Translations under genes and position numbers: made by a program | NCBI GenBank assembly: GCA_959599615.1 | Contig: CAUGKA010000036.1 | Location: 1-14,487, forward strand | From: an uncultured Collinsella sp. | GTDB lineage: Bacteria; Actinomycetota; Coriobacteriia; Coriobacteriales; Coriobacteriaceae | Length of the DNA: 14,487 bases | Reading direction: 5' to 3' | Shown: positions 5,972-14,485 of the stretch, piece by piece | How the letters are laid out: every line of letters begins with the position of its first letter | Position numbering within the stretch: the first letter of the stretch is position 1 | The notes under the pieces: generated by a model | Database searches by the model: none | The model's input: only the letters and a program-made list of their open reading frames with translations | Told to the model about the DNA's origin: nothing

Positions 5972-6028
5972 GCCTTAAAGGTAAGGCAATTCGTTAAACC
6001 GCCGGTGCCCGTACCCATGGAGCCCGGC
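5972..6028 (+). promoter_or_regulatory. Structured leader between atpB and atpE
   Basis: The 124-base atpB-atpE gap is by far the largest inside the operon. It holds GCCTTA (5972-5977) pairing with TAAGGC (5982-5987) around an AAGG tetraloop, then GCCGG (6001-6005) pairing with CCGGC (6024-6028), extended by GC/GC after a one-base bulge. An A-rich stretch and a strong AAAGGAGGA at 6072-6080 lead to the atpE start. Subunit c is needed in many copies, so an RNA-processing, stability or translation-enhancing role is plausible. No T-run follows, arguing against termination. Confidence 0.4.
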
Positions 6029-6083
6029 AGTTATAAAAAGGTTATCCTGCGTGAAATAAGACACGCACGACAAAGGAGGAATC

Positions 6084-6278
6084 GTGGGAGTTATCGGTTA
6101 CGGTCTCGGTGTTATCGGCGCTGGTCTTGCTATCGGCCTGTCTGCTCTGGGTGCTACGGGTGCTATGGCCCGTCAGCCTGAGGTCCAGGGCCGCGTGTTC
6201 ACCGTCTTCATCATGGGCTCCGCCTTCGGCGAGGCTCTGGCTCTGATCGGCTTCGTTGTCGCGCTGATCGTTAAATAG
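6084..6278 (+). CDS. atpE: F1Fo ATP synthase subunit c
   Basis: Subunit c forms the rotating ring that carries ions across the membrane. The 64 residues form a two-helix hairpin: helix 1 with a Gly-rich pattern (about 4-27), the polar loop ARQPEVQG (29-36), and helix 2 with the ion-binding carboxylate Glu50 in GSAFGEALALIGF. The N-terminus is short compared with the 70-85 residues of many c subunits but keeps both helices. Sodium-type ligands are missing: the position of Ilyobacter Gln32 is Ile17 and that of Ser66 is Ala51, favouring protons. The gene starts with GTG directly after AAAGGAGGA (6072-6080), the strongest ribosome binding site in the operon, although the spacing is short. Confidence 0.95.
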   Translation: MGVIGYGLGVIGAGLAIGLSALGATGAMARQPEVQGRVFTVFIMGSAFGEALALIGFVVALIVK

Positions 6279-6293
6279 CACGGAGCGTCAAGT

Positions 6294-6896
6294 ATGAATC
6301 TTTCATCCCAGAAGAGCGCGATCGCACTCTCCGCGTCCGCGGCCGCGCTGCTCATGCCGGTTTCCGCGTTCGCCGAGGACGGCGCTGCCGGTGCGGACAT
6401 CCTCATCCCTAAGATGGCGGAGTTCATCCCGGCGCTTATCGCCTTCCTGATTATCTGGATCGTGCTGGCCAAGGTCGCCCTGCCGGGCATCATGAAAACC
6501 ATGGAGGAGCGCGGCAAGAAGATCGAGGAGAGCCTCGACGAGGCCGAGAAGACCAAGCAGGAGGCTATCGCCAAGCGCGCTGAGTCCGACTCGATCGTCA
6601 CCGACGCCCGTCGTCAGGCTGCCGACATCGTTCTCGAGGCCCGTAAGGACGCCGAGTCCGAGCGCGCCCGTATCATCGAGGCTGCTCACAAGGAGGCCGA
6701 GGAGATCATCGCCAAGGCCCATACGACCGTCGAGGACGAGCGCAAGTCCATTTACGCCGGTGCCGCGAGCTCCATCGCCGACCTGTCCGTTGCCGTCGCC
6801 ACCAAGATCGTGGGCGAGGCACTCGAGGACGAGACCGAGCAGAAGAAGCTCATCGAGCGCTACATCCAGGAAGCAGGTAGCCTGAATGCCGACTAG
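6294..6896 (+). CDS. atpF: F1Fo ATP synthase subunit b
   Basis: Subunit b is the peripheral stalk linking Fo to F1. After a membrane segment (about 42-64, FIPALIAFLIIWIVLAKVAL) comes the long charged coiled coil (about 68-175) rich in Glu, Lys, Arg and Ala typical of b. ERGKKIEESLDEAEKTK is the usual start of this stalk. Unusually, residues 1-27 look like a cleavable signal peptide: a lysine at 7, a hydrophobic Ala/Leu core and an Ala-Phe-Ala site before Glu-Asp. The 200-residue length is above the common 160-180 because of this extension. GGAG at 6282-6285 precedes the ATG by eight bases, and an M41 start would remove part of the membrane anchor region, so I kept 6294. It overlaps atpH by 11 bases. 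Confidence 0.95.
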   Translation: MNLSSQKSAIALSASAAALLMPVSAFAEDGAAGADILIPKMAEFIPALIAFLIIWIVLAKVALPGIMKTMEERGKKIEESLDEAEKTKQEAIAKRAESDSIVTDARRQAADIVLEARKDAESERARIIEAAHKEAEEIIAKAHTTVEDERKSIYAGAASSIADLSVAVATKIVGEALEDETEQKKLIERYIQEAGSLNAD

Positions 6897-7362
6897 CCGC
6901 TATCAGGACAAGGTGCTCGAGACCTACGCGCGCTCCCTTCTGGAAGCCGCTAAGGCCGAGAACCATGTGTTCGAGGACCTCGAGATGATCGAGCGCTTGG
7001 CTTCTGCCAGCCCCGAGATCATCGCCGTGCTCGACACCATGTCCAAGCGCGACCAGCTCGACCTTCTTCCCAAGGTGGCAGCTGCCTTTAAGTATGTTGC
7101 CGAGGAAGACGAGGATGTAGTGGGCGTGACCGTCACCACGGCGATCCCGCTCGACGACGAGCTGCGTCAAACCATCACTAAGAAATGCGAGCAGGACTTC
7201 GGCCGCAAGGTATTCCTTATCGAGCAGGTCGACCCGTCTATCGTGGGCGGCCTGGTGCTCGAGGCCCGCGGCGAGCGTCGTGATATTTCCGTCAAGACGC
7301 AGCTGCGCATCGCGCAGGAGACCCTCGCAAACTCTGCTAATTCGTACGGAGGTGAAGCCTAA
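6886..7362 (+). CDS. atpH: F1Fo ATP synthase subunit delta
   Basis: Subunit delta caps the F1 head and connects it to the b stalk. The 158-residue protein begins with YARSLLEAAKAENHVFEDL, the usual N-terminal alpha-helical binding region (ending about residue 75), and finishes with the conserved C-terminal part: DPSIVGGLVLEARGERRDISVKTQLRIAQETL, in which Ile-Val-Gly-Gly and the Asp before the SVKTQL segment are family hallmarks. It is shorter than the usual 175-185 residues. The ATG lies inside the end of atpF (11-base overlap), with GCAGG upstream, and the stop shares a base with the atpA start (TAATG), so translational coupling on both sides is likely. Confidence 0.93.
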   Translation: MPTSRYQDKVLETYARSLLEAAKAENHVFEDLEMIERLASASPEIIAVLDTMSKRDQLDLLPKVAAAFKYVAEEDEDVVGVTVTTAIPLDDELRQTITKKCEQDFGRKVFLIEQVDPSIVGGLVLEARGERRDISVKTQLRIAQETLANSANSYGGEA

Positions 7363-8960
7363 TGTCCGAAACCCTCAATGCCCAGGATATCGCCAAGAAA
7401 CTGCAGGAGCAGCTCACGAGCCTCTCCGCGACGGTCGATACGCATGAGGTTTCAACGGTCGACGAGGTAGGCGACGGCATCGCGCGCGTCTCCGGCCTCA
7501 AGAGCGCCATGGCAGGCGAGCTTCTGGAGTTCAAGAGCTCCGATACCGGTGAGACCGTCTTCGGCCTTGCCCAGAACCTTGACCGTGACGAGGTCGGCGC
7601 CGTTCTGTTCGGTGCCGTCGACTCCATCAAGGAAGGCGACGAGTGCCGCACCACTGGCCGCATTATGGATATCCCCGTGAGCCGCGCCATGCTCGGCCGC
7701 GTCGTCAATCCGCTCGGCCAGCCCATCGACGGCCTAGGCGACATCGTCGCTACGCACCGTCGCCCCATCGAGTTCAAGGCCCCCGGCGTCATCGACCGTA
7801 CCCCGGTGTGCGAGCCGGTTCAGACCGGTCTGCTCGCTATCGACTCCATGGTGCCTATTGGCCGCGGTCAGCGTGAGCTCATCATCGGCGACCGTAAGAC
7901 CGGTAAGACCGCCATCGCCATCGACGCTATTCTCAACCAGCGCGGCAAGGGCATGGTCTGCATCTATGTCGCCATCGGCCAGAAGGCCTCCACGGTTGCC
8001 AACATCCGCGAGACCCTCGCTCAGCACGGTGCGCTCGACTACACCATCATCGTTTCGGCCACCGCTGCCGATTCCGCCCCTATGCAGTACATCGCGCCTA
8101 TGGCCGGTGCCGCTATCGGCGAGTTCTTCATGTACAACGGCGAGGACGGCAAGCCCGCCAGCGAGACCAACCCCGGCGGCCACGTGCTCGTCATCTACGA
8201 CGACCTGTCCAAGCAGGCTGTGGCCTACCGTCAGATGTCGCTGACGCTGCATCGTCCGCCCGGACGCGAGGCCTATCCTGGCGACATCTTCTACCTGCAC
8301 TCTCGTCTGCTCGAGCGTGCCGTCAAGATGTCCAAGAAGAACGGTTACGGCTCCATGACGGCACTGCCGATCATCGAGACCCAGGACGGCGACGTCTCGG
8401 CCTACATTCCGACCAACGTTATTTCCATTACCGATGGTCAGATCTACCTGCAGTCCGAGCTCTTCTTCCAGGGTCAGCGCCCGGCAGTCGACGTGGGCAT
8501 CTCCGTGTCCCGCGTCGGTGGCGATGCGCAGACCAAGGCCATGAAGCAGGTCGCCGGCAACCTCCGTCTGGACCTCGCTTCGTACCAGGAGCTCGCTGGC
8601 TTTACGCAGTTCGGCTCCGACCTCGACGAGGCTACTCAGAAGCAGCTGACCCATGGTGCTCGCATGACCGAGCTCCTGAAGCAGCCGCGTTACAAGCCGT
8701 TTGAGGTTGGCGAGCAGATCGTTACGCTGTTCGCTGGCAACGAGGGCTTCCTGGATGACCTGGAGATCGCCGACGTGCTGCCCTTCCGTGCCGAGCTCAT
8801 CGAGTACATGGACAATGGCTTTGGCTCGCTGCTCGACAAGGTTCGCGCCAAGAAGATCGATGATGACACCAAGGCTGAGCTCTTGCGCGTCATCGGCGAC
8901 TTCAAGCAGCAGTTCATGGCCAAGCACCATTCGGATGTTTCTGGATCAGAGGAGAACTAA
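7362..8960 (+). CDS. atpA: F1 ATP synthase subunit alpha
   Basis: Alpha forms three non-catalytic nucleotide sites and supplies an arginine finger to the beta sites. The 532-residue protein has the P-loop GDRKTGKT (176-183), LVIYDDLSKQAVAYR as the Walker B region, HRPPGREAYPGDIFYLHSRLLERA, and GISVSRVGGDAQTKAMK with the arginine finger at Arg384. All key motifs are intact and length is near the family norm. One oddity is a 13-residue hydrophilic insertion (residues 261-273, EDGKPASETNPGG) between MYNG and HVLVIYDD, where most alpha subunits pass straight from the NG turn to a KH strand. GGAGGTG at 7348-7354 gives a strong start at the ATG overlapping the atpH stop. Confidence 0.97.
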   Translation: MSETLNAQDIAKKLQEQLTSLSATVDTHEVSTVDEVGDGIARVSGLKSAMAGELLEFKSSDTGETVFGLAQNLDRDEVGAVLFGAVDSIKEGDECRTTGRIMDIPVSRAMLGRVVNPLGQPIDGLGDIVATHRRPIEFKAPGVIDRTPVCEPVQTGLLAIDSMVPIGRGQRELIIGDRKTGKTAIAIDAILNQRGKGMVCIYVAIGQKASTVANIRETLAQHGALDYTIIVSATAADSAPMQYIAPMAGAAIGEFFMYNGEDGKPASETNPGGHVLVIYDDLSKQAVAYRQMSLTLHRPPGREAYPGDIFYLHSRLLERAVKMSKKNGYGSMTALPIIETQDGDVSAYIPTNVISITDGQIYLQSELFFQGQRPAVDVGISVSRVGGDAQTKAMKQVAGNLRLDLASYQELAGFTQFGSDLDEATQKQLTHGARMTELLKQPRYKPFEVGEQIVTLFAGNEGFLDDLEIADVLPFRAELIEYMDNGFGSLLDKVRAKKIDDDTKAELLRVIGDFKQQFMAKHHSDVSGSEEN

Positions 8961-8965
8961 GCCCC

Positions 8966-9873
8966 ATGGCCAACCTTCGCGACATTAAGAAGCGAATCTC
9001 CTCGGTTACCACGACCAAGCAGATCACGCGCACGATGGAGATGGTCTCTACGGCCAAGATCCGTCGTGCCCTCGATCGCTCCAAGCAGGCCGAGCCCTAT
9101 AAGGAGGCGCTGACCGACGTCATGTTGACGGTCGCCGGCGACGCCTCCTGTTCGGGCACCGATCCCATGCTGCAGAAGCATGAGAGCGTTAAGCGTGGCC
9201 TGATTGTCGTCATTGCTTCGGACCGCGGCCTTGCCGGCGGTTTCAATACGACGGTGGAGCGCACGGCCGAAAAGCTCGCCGCTTCTTGGGCGAACGATGG
9301 CATCGAGTGCGAGATCATCGCGTGCGGGCGTAAGCCGGCCACGTATTTCCGTGACCGCGCAAACGTTGTCATGCACTTTGAGGGCAACTCCTCTGAGCCC
9401 GATTTCAATCAGGCCCGCATGATCTCCTCTCATATCTGCGATGCGTATCGTGCCGGTGAGCTTGACCGTGTCGAGCTTGTCTACCACCACGCCAAGAACC
9501 GCGTGGATCAGGAGCTTCGCGTCGAGCATCTGTTGCCGCTCGACCCCGAGATGATCGCTATGGCCCACGGTCCGCGTAAGAACGAGACCGACGCCCCTAA
9601 GCGCATCTCGTCCACGTTCGAGTTCGTGCCCTCTCCCGAGCATGTTCTCGGCAAGCTTGTGCCGTCTTATATCCTGACGGTCATCTACCAGGCCCTGATT
9701 GATTCGGCGGCTGCCGAGCAGGGTGCACGCCGCAAGGCCATGCACTCCGCGACGGAAAACGCCACCGCGATCATCTCGACCCTTACCCGCACGTATAGTC
9801 GCGTGCGCCAGGCTTCGATCACGACCGAGATTAACGAGATCGTCGGCGGAGCCTCAGCATTGGAGGAACAGTA

Positions 9874-9874
<1 letters not shown>
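8966..9874 (+). CDS. atpG: F1 ATP synthase subunit gamma
   Basis: Gamma is the central rotor shaft driving conformational change in the catalytic sites. The 302-residue protein has the N-terminal shaft helix NLRDIKKRISSVTTTKQITRT and MEMVSTAKIRRA, the middle Rossmann-like domain with IVVIASDRGLAGGFNTTV (family motif D-GLCG-N, here with Ala for Cys), and the C-terminal helix ending ARRKAMHSATENATAII, then SITTEINEIVGGASALE. These two helices form the coiled coil inside the alpha-beta ring. Length is in the usual 280-310 range. GAGGAG at 8949-8954 precedes the ATG, five bases after atpA, and the stop overlaps atpD by one base (TAATG). Confidence 0.96.
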
Positions 9875-11328
<1,454 letters not shown>

Positions 11329-11331
11329 GTT

Positions 11332-11724
11332 ATGCGTATCCGCATCGTGTGCCCCGTGAGCTGCGCCTATGAGGGCGACGCTGCGTTTGTGTCGATTCCG
11401 TCCACGGATGGCGAGTTTGGCGTCCTGCCTGCTCACTCCAGCGAGATCTGCACGATCGACCGCGGCTACGTTCGCGTTTCCGATAAGGCCATGGGCACTG
11501 TCGACCACACGTTTGCCGTGGCCGGCGGTTATGCCCAGGTTGCGGACGATGTCGTGACCGTTCTCGCCGAGCGCGCTTGCGATTTGGCGACTGTCGATGC
11601 CGACAAGCTTAAAGCTGATATTCAAGGTTTTGAAGAGAAGCTGGGTAATTTGTCGGAGGATGATGCACGCCGCGCCTACCTCTATAATGAAATCGCATGG
11701 TGTAAGCTCAAGCTTGCCCAATAG
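11332..11724 (+). CDS. atpC: F1 ATP synthase subunit epsilon
   Basis: Epsilon sits on the gamma shaft at the c-ring and can inhibit hydrolysis. The 130-residue protein has the N-terminal beta-sandwich with the diagnostic DGEFGVLPAHSSEICTIDRG (about 25-45) and FAVAGGYAQVADDVVTVLAE (about 61-80), followed by a two-helix C-terminal domain (about 88-130) with charged, Ala- and Leu-bearing helices. It begins three bases after atpD, with GGGGGAG at 11316-11322 upstream. It is the last gene of the operon and is followed by a strong terminator. Whether the C-terminal helices bind ATP or inhibit cannot be read from the sequence. Confidence 0.94.
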   Translation: MRIRIVCPVSCAYEGDAAFVSIPSTDGEFGVLPAHSSEICTIDRGYVRVSDKAMGTVDHTFAVAGGYAQVADDVVTVLAERACDLATVDADKLKADIQGFEEKLGNLSEDDARRAYLYNEIAWCKLKLAQ

Positions 11725-11760
11725 TCAAACGATTTAGCGTTCGACCATTTGCGAACACAT

Positions 11761-11799
11761 CATGCCCGGGATGGCCCAGCCACCCCGGGCATGCTTTTT
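11761..11799 (+). terminator. Rho-independent terminator of the atp operon
   Basis: CATGCCCGGG (11761-11770) and CCCGGGCATG (11784-11793) are exact reverse complements around a 13-base loop that can add a TGG/CCA inner pairing, followed by C and five T (11795-11799). It is the only textbook terminator in the window. A smaller stem, GTTCG 11739-11743 with CGAAC 11752-11756, lies just upstream. The murA start follows after only 13 bases. Confidence 0.9.
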
Positions 11800-11812
11800 G
11801 AAAGGGTAGACC

Positions 11813-13096
11813 TTGGATATTATCCGCGTTGAGGGTGGCCACGCCATCGGAGGCTCCGTGCCCGTCTCGGGCGCCAAGAACTCCGCGCTCAAACTCATGG
11901 CGGCAACGCTTCTGGCGCCGGGCAAGACGACGCTGCAGAACGTGCCCGATATTTCCGATGTCCACGTGATGGGCAAGGTGCTCAAGGGCATGGGCGCTAC
12001 GATCGATGTTCTCGACGAGCACACGCTCGAGATTGATACCTCTCAGGTCGATTCATGGGAGGCCCCCTACGAGCTCGTTGCCAAGATGCGCGCTTCCACC
12101 GCCGTCATGGGACCCCTGCTGGGCCGCTTCCATCGCGCCAAAATTGCCATGCCGGGCGGCTGCAACCTGGGTGCTCGCAAGATCGATATGCATATTCTTG
12201 GTCTTGAGGCCCTGGGCGTTGAGTTCGATACCGCCCACGGTTACATCAACGCTAATGCGCCCCAAGGTCTGCGCGGTACCACCGTCACGCTCGAGTTCGC
12301 CAGCGTCGGTGCGACCGAGAACCTCATCATGGCCTCTGTGCGCGCACAGGGCACCACGGTTATCGACAATGCCGCCCGCGAGCCCGAGATCGTCGATCTC
12401 GCTAACATGCTCAACGAGATGGGCGCCAAGATTGTTGGCGCCGGTACGCCCGTCGTGACTATCGAAGGCGTGGAAGAGCTCCATCCCGTTACCCATCGCG
12501 TGGTGGGCGACCGCATCGAGGCCGGTACCTTTATCGTTGCCGGTGCGTTGATGGCCGACGATCGCGGTGTCGATGTCACGGGCTTTTGCCCCATTCACTT
12601 GGGCATGGTGCTCAAGAAGATGGAGCTCATGGGTATCGACTGCGAGCGCGTCGAGGATGGCGTCCATGTGAACCGTGCCGAGCGTATCAAGCCGGTCGAC
12701 ATCCAGACGCTTCCGTTCCCCGGTTTCCCGACCGACATGCAGGCGCAGATTATGGTGCTCTCCGCCCTTGCCGACGGCAGTTCTGTTATTACCGAAAACA
12801 TCTTCGAGAATCGCTTTATGTTTGCCTCTGAGCTGGTGCGCATGGGTGCCGACATTCGTATCGAGAGCCATCATGCCATGATTCATGGCGTCAAGGGCTT
12901 CTCGGGTGCACAGGTTACCTCGCCCGATCTGCGCGGCGGAGCGGCCCTCGTCGTAGCGGGCTTGATCGCCGACGGGACGACCGAGGTTTCGGCTATCCAT
13001 CACATCAAGCGCGGCTACGAGCAGTTTGTCGAAAAGCTGCAGGCGCTTGGCGCGCATGTCGAGCATGCTACCGTCCCCGATCCCGTCATCTACTAA
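11813..13096 (+). CDS. murA: UDP-N-acetylglucosamine 1-carboxyvinyltransferase MurA
   Basis: MurA transfers enolpyruvate from PEP to UDP-GlcNAc, the first committed step of peptidoglycan synthesis. The 427-residue EPSP-synthase-fold protein has SGAKNSALKLMAA with Lys22-Asn23, MPGGCNLGARKID with the active-site Cys117 (E. coli Cys115), FPGFPTDMQAQ with the general base Asp308, and DLRGGAALVVAG and IHHIKRGYE with the PEP-binding arginines Arg374 and Arg400. Cys117 is the residue alkylated by fosfomycin, so target-based resistance through Cys-to-Asp replacement is absent. Translation most likely starts at TTG 11813, with AAAGGG at 11801-11806 six bases upstream; this gives the standard MDIIRVEGG N-terminus. 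It follows the atp terminator directly and precedes an LCP gene by 12 bases. Confidence 0.96.
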   Translation: MDIIRVEGGHAIGGSVPVSGAKNSALKLMAATLLAPGKTTLQNVPDISDVHVMGKVLKGMGATIDVLDEHTLEIDTSQVDSWEAPYELVAKMRASTAVMGPLLGRFHRAKIAMPGGCNLGARKIDMHILGLEALGVEFDTAHGYINANAPQGLRGTTVTLEFASVGATENLIMASVRAQGTTVIDNAAREPEIVDLANMLNEMGAKIVGAGTPVVTIEGVEELHPVTHRVVGDRIEAGTFIVAGALMADDRGVDVTGFCPIHLGMVLKKMELMGIDCERVEDGVHVNRAERIKPVDIQTLPFPGFPTDMQAQIMVLSALADGSSVITENIFENRFMFASELVRMGADIRIESHHAMIHGVKGFSGAQVTSPDLRGGAALVVAGLIADGTTEVSAIHHIKRGYEQFVEKLQALGAHVEHATVPDPVIY

Positions 13097-13108
13097 TACA
13101 GGTTGCCT

Positions 13109-14344
13109 ATGTTTAATAAAAAGCCCCTCGCGGATACCACCACCCGAAGACCCTCAACTGGTGCGCAGGCCAAGATCTACAGTCGCGATAACGTGGCTCG
13201 CTATTCCGAGCGCGCTCGCCAACGTCGTCGTAGCCACACGATTCGTCACGTCGCGCTCATTGTCGTGCTTGGCGTGCTGCTGAGTGCCACTACCGCTGCC
13301 GGCCTGTGGTTTGCCACCATTATGGGCAAGCTCGGCGATTCTAATGTCATTACTGACAATCTGCGTCGGGTTCTGGTTGACACCGATGAGGCAAAGGATC
13401 CGTTCTACGTGCTGCTTCTTGGCACCGACGGCCGTCCGGGCGAGGATACGTATCGTGCCGACTCGATTATCCTGGCACGCATCGACCCCACGCAAAAGCA
13501 GGCGACGCTCATTTCCGTTCCGCGCGACACCAAGGTCGAGTACAAGGGCGAGACCATGAAGATCAACGCCTGCCATACCGTTGGCGGCGCCGAGGCCATG
13601 GTCGAGGCGGTCAACGAGCTGTGCGGTGTTCAGATCTCCCACTATGCCGAGGTCAGCTTCGACGGTATGCAGGCGCTGATTGATTCGGTTGGCGGTATCG
13701 ACATTAACGCAACCGATGATGTTGACGACCCCGAGCACCTGGATATCAAGATTACCGCTGGCCAGCAGCATATGGACGGTGCCACCGCCCTTACCTATGC
13801 CCGCTGCCGCTACACCTATGCCGACGGCGATTACACGCGCATGCGCCACCAGCGTCAGGTGCTTGGCGCCCTTGCCAACCAGATTCTCAATAGCTTCGAT
13901 GCCACGAAGATCTTTGGCCTGGTTAATTCGCTGTCCGATATGCTCGTAACCGATATGAGCGTTCAGGATATCGTGGCTACGGTCAATGCCATGCGCGGTA
14001 TGGATGTCGACGGTATCTACTCGGCCAACCTGCCCTCGTACGCCGACGACAGCACCATGATCGACGGCGTGAGCTACGTCTTTGTCTACGAGGACGAGCT
14101 CAAGGAAATGATGGAGCGCGTCGATGCCGGCAAGGATCCCAAGGGTCCCAACACCATGGGTCTTTCCGACGGTTCCAGCTCTACGATCGGCGACCTGAAC
14201 AACAACACGTCTGACGACTACGCAAACGGTACCGCAACCTCATCGGTCAGCTCTGACGATTCCGATGACTCAAGCGATTCGAGCGATTCGGACTACTACG
14301 AAGAGCCCACCGGCGACGGCAACGGCTACGAAGCCAATTATTAG
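13109..14344 (+). CDS. LytR-CpsA-Psr (LCP) family cell-wall glycopolymer ligase
   Basis: LCP proteins are membrane-anchored enzymes that transfer lipid-linked glycopolymers, such as teichoic acids or capsule, onto peptidoglycan. The 411-residue protein has a basic cytoplasmic N-terminus (about 30-47), one membrane segment (about 48-70) and an extracellular LCP domain (about 96-270). Domain motifs are YVLLLGTDGRPGEDTYRADS, ATLISVPRDTKV, FDGMQALIDSVGGIDI, and GATALTYARCRYTYADGDYT with RMRHQRQ; the conserved Asp and Arg residues that bind the pyrophosphate and metal appear present. The last 61 residues are low-complexity Ser/Asp/Asn/Gly-rich. The start is ATG 13109 with AGG at 13100-13102; a TTG at 13103 is less likely. 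Its substrate polymer cannot be deduced. It is close behind murA and probably co-transcribed. Confidence 0.9.
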   Translation: MFNKKPLADTTTRRPSTGAQAKIYSRDNVARYSERARQRRRSHTIRHVALIVVLGVLLSATTAAGLWFATIMGKLGDSNVITDNLRRVLVDTDEAKDPFYVLLLGTDGRPGEDTYRADSIILARIDPTQKQATLISVPRDTKVEYKGETMKINACHTVGGAEAMVEAVNELCGVQISHYAEVSFDGMQALIDSVGGIDINATDDVDDPEHLDIKITAGQQHMDGATALTYARCRYTYADGDYTRMRHQRQVLGALANQILNSFDATKIFGLVNSLSDMLVTDMSVQDIVATVNAMRGMDVDGIYSANLPSYADDSTMIDGVSYVFVYEDELKEMMERVDAGKDPKGPNTMGLSDGSSSTIGDLNNNTSDDYANGTATSSVSSDDSDDSSDSSDSDYYEEPTGDGNGYEANY

Positions 14345-14374
14345 GGTTACGCGGGCTTACCAGCCCGCGTAACC
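14345..14374 (+). terminator. Perfect 13-bp hairpin immediately after the LCP gene
   Basis: GGTTACGCGGGCT (14345-14357) and AGCCCGCGTAACC (14362-14374) pair perfectly around the tetraloop TACC, beginning at the first base after the LCP stop codon. Stability and position suggest the 3' end of the murA-LCP transcript. No T-run follows (AGTTGACG), so it would be an atypical terminator, an RNA 3'-end protector, or part of the palindromic element that follows. Confidence 0.6.
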
Positions 14375-14388
14375 AGTTGACGCTGCAA

Positions 14389-14485
14389 ACCCGCCAGAGC
14401 GGCAATCTGCCTTTCAACTTCGGCGGCATGATACAAAAACATCAAAGCCGCCGCGTTTCAAGGCACCATGCTCGCTCTGGCGGGT
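14389..14485. repeat. Nested 97-base inverted repeat with perfect 13-bp ends
   Basis: The outer arms ACCCGCCAGAGCG (14389-14401) and CGCTCTGGCGGGT (14473-14485) are exact reverse complements. Inside them, TGCCTT (14408-14413) pairs with AAGGCA (14460-14465), AAC (14416-14418) with GTT (14455-14457), and CGGCGGC (14421-14427) with GCCGCCG (14447-14453), all in nested order, leaving a 19-base A-rich loop. The whole could fold as one long imperfect hairpin in DNA or RNA. It resembles a miniature palindromic repeat or a structured RNA, but with a single copy in view neither can be shown. Target-site duplications cannot be judged because the window ends two bases later. Confidence 0.6.

Noticed and set aside
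6029..6083. Internal promoter ahead of atpE (TATAAA at 6032-6037)
   Set aside because: No -35 element at suitable distance; the AT-rich bases are better explained as an unstructured translation-initiation region.
7734..8930. 398-residue open frame opposite atpA
   Set aside because: It mirrors atpA codon structure, shows no family motifs and has low-complexity composition.
12053..13066. 337-residue open frame opposite murA
   Set aside because: Antisense shadow of murA with no motifs and no plausible ribosome binding site context.
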